A stretch of 62,986 nt of DNA. Origin: Thiorhodococcus mannitoliphagus (lineage in GTDB: Bacteria > Pseudomonadota > Gammaproteobacteria > Chromatiales > Chromatiaceae). The stretch covers positions 1-62,986 of the forward strand of contig NZ_JAAIJR010000023.1 of the NCBI RefSeq assembly GCF_010915725.1. Reading direction: 5' to 3'. Position 1 is the first letter of the stretch. Each line of letters opens with the position of its first letter. Shown here piece by piece: positions 60,191-62,986 of this stretch. A program made the translations under genes and the position numbers. The notes below the pieces were generated by a model, which had not been told where the DNA came from, did no database searches, and was given only the letters and a program-made list of their open reading frames with translations.

Positions 60191-61873
60191 TCAGAAGGGC
60201 CTGAGTGCCACCAGAGTCATATCGTCGCGCCGCGGCTCATCACCACGATAACGCTCCAGCATGCCAAGCAAACCGCACAGCTGATCGCTCAGACTGAGTT
60301 CGGCGCGGCCTTGGAGCCACTCCAAGACGCGGCGGCGCCCAAGCAGCCGCCGCGGCGCTCCGCCCATCTGATCCGTGATCCCGTCGGTCATGAGATAGAA
60401 GGTCGATCCAACCTCGGCTCCAATGGTCTGATTGAGGATCTGGCGCGGCGGCGGCAGGCTCTGATAGCCCAGATGCCCGCGCGAGCCCCGGATGGTGGTC
60501 ACCTCGCCATTCGCATCGATCTTGATCAGTGGAATCCCCCCCACGCTCGCGAACTGCATGCGCTGATCACGGCTGTTCCAGATGAGGACCGCCGCATCCA
60601 GACCGTCATCGGACTCCGACTCGGCACCAGCTTTCCCAGTACGGTCCTGGCGCAAACGCCCCCGGACTTCTCGGTCCAGCGCGGCAAGGATCTCGGCCGC
60701 GTCCCAAGCGGCGGGTTGACGCAGCAACTGCTGCGTCGCCGAGGCCACCACCAGGGTAATGAAGGCGCCGGGAACACCATGCCCAGTGCAATCTCCGAGC
60801 AGAATCAGATTCACATCGCCCCGCCGCTCGAGCCAATACCAATCCCCGCCCACCAGATGCAAAGGCTCCCAGAGGATCTCGATCTCAGGCACGGCGTCGT
60901 CCAGCGCATTCGGGTGCGGCAGCATGGCGGTCTGGATGCGACGGGCATAGCGATGGCTCTCCAACAGCCGACCGTTCGCCTCGCTCAAGTGGCTGTGGGC
61001 GCGATCGAGCTGCCCGAGCGCCCGCTCGACCTCGAGCTTCTGCAGCTCGAGGTCGCGGGTCCGCGCCTGGACGCGCGCGTCGAGATCCTGGGTGAGTGCG
61101 GTCAGTTGACGCTCGGCGCGATCACGCGCGTCGAGCCCATCTTGAGAGGCTTGCAGCAGGGTCGTCAGATTGCCGAGCAACAGCCCAAGCTCGTCGCGTG
61201 AATGCCCAAGCAGAGGCGGCGGCGCCCAGCCGCCCGGGCGCGCTGGATCCACCTCGGCGATCGCGTCGGACAGGCGCAACAAGGGCCTGGTGATCATGAA
61301 ATAGAAGATGATCACGACCAACCCGGAGATGAAGAGGGCCCGCGCGATGCCGAGCATCGCGTCACGCATGGCCTGCTTTAGGAAGCGCTGGGCCAAGACG
61401 TCCGGGGATAGGTCCAGCGTCAGCACGCCGACCTCCGTGAGCGCGCCTCCTGGCACGGCGTATCGCAAGGGTCGCTCGAAATGGGTCACGTCGGCGAACA
61501 GCCAGCGCCAGGCGTGCATGTCGCCGGAGGTCGGTCGCTCGCGTTCCTCTTCGGCGAGCACCTGTCCGAAGTCATCGCGCAGCTCGACACGCCGCACCCT
61601 GTCGAAGACGAAGAGGCCGTCCACAAGCTGACGCCCGAGGTCAGGATGCAACTGATAGAGCGCCTCGGACGCGGAGCCCTCGACCAACGCCAGGGTTCGC
61701 TCGATGCCCTGATTGACGTCCTCGCGCATCCTGCGCCAATCGAGCACCAGCTCCAGGGCGCCGATGATGAGGCCGAGCGTCAGCATGATGAAGAGGGTGA
61801 TGGCCGCCTGCTTCAGAGTCAGACCGCGCAGCGCAGGCACGGCATCATGGCGCCGACCTGCAGGGGCGGGCAT
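60191..61873 (-). CDS. Membrane-anchored PP2C (SpoIIE-type) serine/threonine phosphatase, SiaA-like
   Basis: About 560 residues from the ATG at 61873; an ATG at 61909 overlapping the previous gene by 17 bp is possible. TM1 lies just after the start (AAITLFIMLTLGLIIGALEL), then a periplasmic sensor, TM2 (ALFISGLVVIIFYFMITRPL), HAMP, coiled coil and the PP2C domain. Metal-binding Asp residues are in HLVGGDWYW, LLGDCTGHGVPGAFITLV, MTDGITDQMGG and RRDDMTLVAL. This is the layout of SiaA-type phosphatases that dephosphorylate an anti-anti-sigma-like partner in biofilm control. No such partner is visible here. Confidence 0.87.
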   Translation of the reverse strand: MPAPAGRRHDAVPALRGLTLKQAAITLFIMLTLGLIIGALELVLDWRRMREDVNQGIERTLALVEGSASEALYQLHPDLGRQLVDGLFVFDRVRRVELRDDFGQVLAEEERERPTSGDMHAWRWLFADVTHFERPLRYAVPGGALTEVGVLTLDLSPDVLAQRFLKQAMRDAMLGIARALFISGLVVIIFYFMITRPLLRLSDAIAEVDPARPGGWAPPPLLGHSRDELGLLLGNLTTLLQASQDGLDARDRAERQLTALTQDLDARVQARTRDLELQKLEVERALGQLDRAHSHLSEANGRLLESHRYARRIQTAMLPHPNALDDAVPEIEILWEPLHLVGGDWYWLERRGDVNLILLGDCTGHGVPGAFITLVVASATQQLLRQPAAWDAAEILAALDREVRGRLRQDRTGKAGAESESDDGLDAAVLIWNSRDQRMQFASVGGIPLIKIDANGEVTTIRGSRGHLGYQSLPPPRQILNQTIGAEVGSTFYLMTDGITDQMGGAPRRLLGRRRVLEWLQGRAELSLSDQLCGLLGMLERYRGDEPRRDDMTLVALRPF

Positions 61874-61892
61874 CAGGGGGCGATTCTCCGAG

Positions 61893-62657
61893 CTAGTCCG
61901 GTAAGGCATCGCCCAATCCGGCGCGCTCGGCGAGCGCGGCGACGGCCTCGGACTCGAGCTGGATCCAGGCATCGAAGCGCTCGATCAGCGCTGGATGACG
62001 CCGTGTCGAGAGTCGATAATCACCGCGGGCAAACGGCAGGGACGGATCGAATCGCAGCACGTCCGGACGGCCGAAAGATCGCATCGATTGGTCGCGCGCG
62101 ACGGCGACATTCGCATAGGCGGCATCGAGGCGGTGATTCAGCACCTGCTGAAACAGGGCGGTGAAGTCGGCATTCTCCTTGAGCGAGACCTGCCCCTGAC
62201 TCAGCCTCGATCGCCAGGCGATGGGCGTAAACCCGATCAGGGTGCCAAGGGTGCGGATCTCGCTGGCGGGGAGCCCCAGACGCTGGGGTGTCACCAAGGT
62301 ACCATCGACATAACCGAGGATTGGCCGGCTATAGTGGATCTCATAGCCCTCACGCTGCGCCAGGCTCCAGTCTGAATCGTCAGGATATTTGAAGTCGATG
62401 CGGTCTTGGAGAAGACTCGGCAGCAGCCTGGACGGTGGGAGTGGCAGGTAATCGAACTCGATGTCCGCCGCCACGGCAAAAGCGTCGAGAAGCTCGCGAC
62501 CGAATCCCTCGAAGGTACCGGTGTGACCGGCCTGGTAGGGTCGGTAGTCGATATTCTCGACGCCAACAAGATATCGGGCGGCGAAGGCCCCGCTCATCGA
62601 CCCCGTCCACAGGAGGCCCAGGCCAGCCAGCAAGAGGGACAGGCGCCTGGCCTTCAC
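61893..62657 (-). CDS. Periplasmic solute-binding protein (SBP_bac_3-like)
   Basis: 254 residues from a GTG. A signal peptide ends MSGAFA; the mature protein has the type II periplasmic binding fold (VGVENIDYRPYQAG, FEGFGRELLDAFAVAADIEF, and the late YANVAVARDQ). No ABC transporter genes are adjacent. It lies 6 bp after the GGDEF gene and abuts the phosphatase gene, suggesting a ligand-sensing role for that membrane phosphatase. Confidence 0.78.
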   Translation of the reverse strand: MKARRLSLLLAGLGLLWTGSMSGAFAARYLVGVENIDYRPYQAGHTGTFEGFGRELLDAFAVAADIEFDYLPLPPSRLLPSLLQDRIDFKYPDDSDWSLAQREGYEIHYSRPILGYVDGTLVTPQRLGLPASEIRTLGTLIGFTPIAWRSRLSQGQVSLKENADFTALFQQVLNHRLDAAYANVAVARDQSMRSFGRPDVLRFDPSLPFARGDYRLSTRRHPALIERFDAWIQLESEAVAALAERAGLGDALPD

Positions 62658-62663
62658 GCCACG

Positions 62664-62986
62664 CTACTCAGGGGCCGGGGTTGTCCGTGCGACCATCACC
62701 CGATCACGCCCCGCATCCTTCGCGGCGTAGAGTGCGTGATCGGCACGGCTGATGGCCTTCTCGAGGGTCTCCTCGCCCTCGAGGACCACGACGCCCACGC
62801 TGACGGTCACCGACAGCGTTTGGCTGCTCCAAAGCGTCTCATTGGCGCGAACACGGGCACAGAGACGCTCTGCTGCGGCCTGCGCCGTGGCGAGATCCGC
62901 CTCCGGAAGAATGGCCAGGAATTCCTCTCCGCCAAAACGGCCGGCGATATCACCCTTGCGCAGACTCGAGCGCAGCAGAAAGCCGA
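62664..62986 (-). CDS. GGDEF-domain diguanylate cyclase, C-terminal part (cut by window edge)
   Basis: Only the last 107 codons are present. The active site is the GGEEF variant (AGRFGGEEFLAILPE), active in many cyclases, followed by VSVGVV and the C-terminal ADHALYAAKDAGRDRV segment. It should make c-di-GMP. Its N-terminal sensor lies outside the window. It is the first visible gene of the three-gene operon with the binding protein and phosphatase. Confidence 0.88.
   Translation of the reverse strand, partial: GFLLRSSLRKGDIAGRFGGEEFLAILPEADLATAQAAAERLCARVRANETLWSSQTLSVTVSVGVVVLEGEETLEKAISRADHALYAAKDAGRDRVMVARTTPAPE

Overview
The window is high-GC gammaproteobacterial chromosome. The gene set and conserved neighbourhoods (pyrG-kdsA-eno-ftsB-ispD-ispF-truD; a YafS-like methyltransferase-rnhA-dnaQ unit divergent from mltD; an FNR/ANR regulator with its cysteine cluster; ilvI-ilvH-ilvC) fit a member of the Chromatiales, possibly a purple-sulfur-bacterium relative. 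That placement is an inference: no photosynthesis, sulfur-oxidation or rRNA gene is present to confirm it.

Bases 1-21.4 kb are a defence and mobile-element island. It opens with the end of a possible transposase, followed by the JetC-like SMC ATPase and JetD-like Toprim protein of a Wadjet-type cassette; the JetA/JetB partners are not in view. Next come a convergent sensor kinase/response regulator pair whose C-termini both run into a dispersed repeat, a small secreted protein, and a secreted phosphatidylserine-decarboxylase-like protein bracketed by two inverted copies of a 106-bp MITE-like element. A BREX type 1-like locus follows (brxA, a brxB'-pglX fusion, pglZ, brxL). It is largely dead: the pglX ORF is a deletion fusion with in-frame palindromic insertions, pglZ has a nonsense codon and three frameshifts, and brxL has an internal out-of-frame deletion. 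Between pglX and pglZ sit an apparently intact AAA ATPase/DUF4276 pair and two toxin-antitoxin modules (HigBA-like and YefM/YoeB).

Bases 21.4-30.5 kb are accessory or signalling genes: a Crp/Fnr-family regulator, a pair of secreted proteins of which the first has a caspase-like His/Cys arrangement, a MarC membrane protein, gene debris and repeats around 25.1-26.1 kb, a large secreted beta-propeller/phosphoesterase, and a response regulator fused to an anti-sigma-type ATPase domain.

Bases 30.7-60 kb are mostly housekeeping: the pyrG-to-truD operon; fnr with two FNR-like sites upstream; DNA replication and RNase H genes; cell-wall enzymes (mltD, an L,D-transpeptidase); cytochrome b561; an esterase; folE; branched-chain amino acid genes; a PilZ protein; proS; fabA; holC; an HD-GYP response regulator; parC; cca; and a DUF2939 protein. 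The last 3 kb hold a three-gene signalling operon (GGDEF protein cut by the window edge, periplasmic solute-binding protein, membrane-anchored PP2C phosphatase).

At least four families of short dispersed repeats occur, several inside or touching coding sequence. No tRNA, rRNA or CRISPR array was recognised. Intergenic stretches over 300 bp are 10111-10566 (MITE copy 2), 25416-26503 (repeats and debris), 42663-43123 (hairpins and repeat copy C), and 44916-45372, 49608-49972 and 51032-51333 (nothing recognisable).
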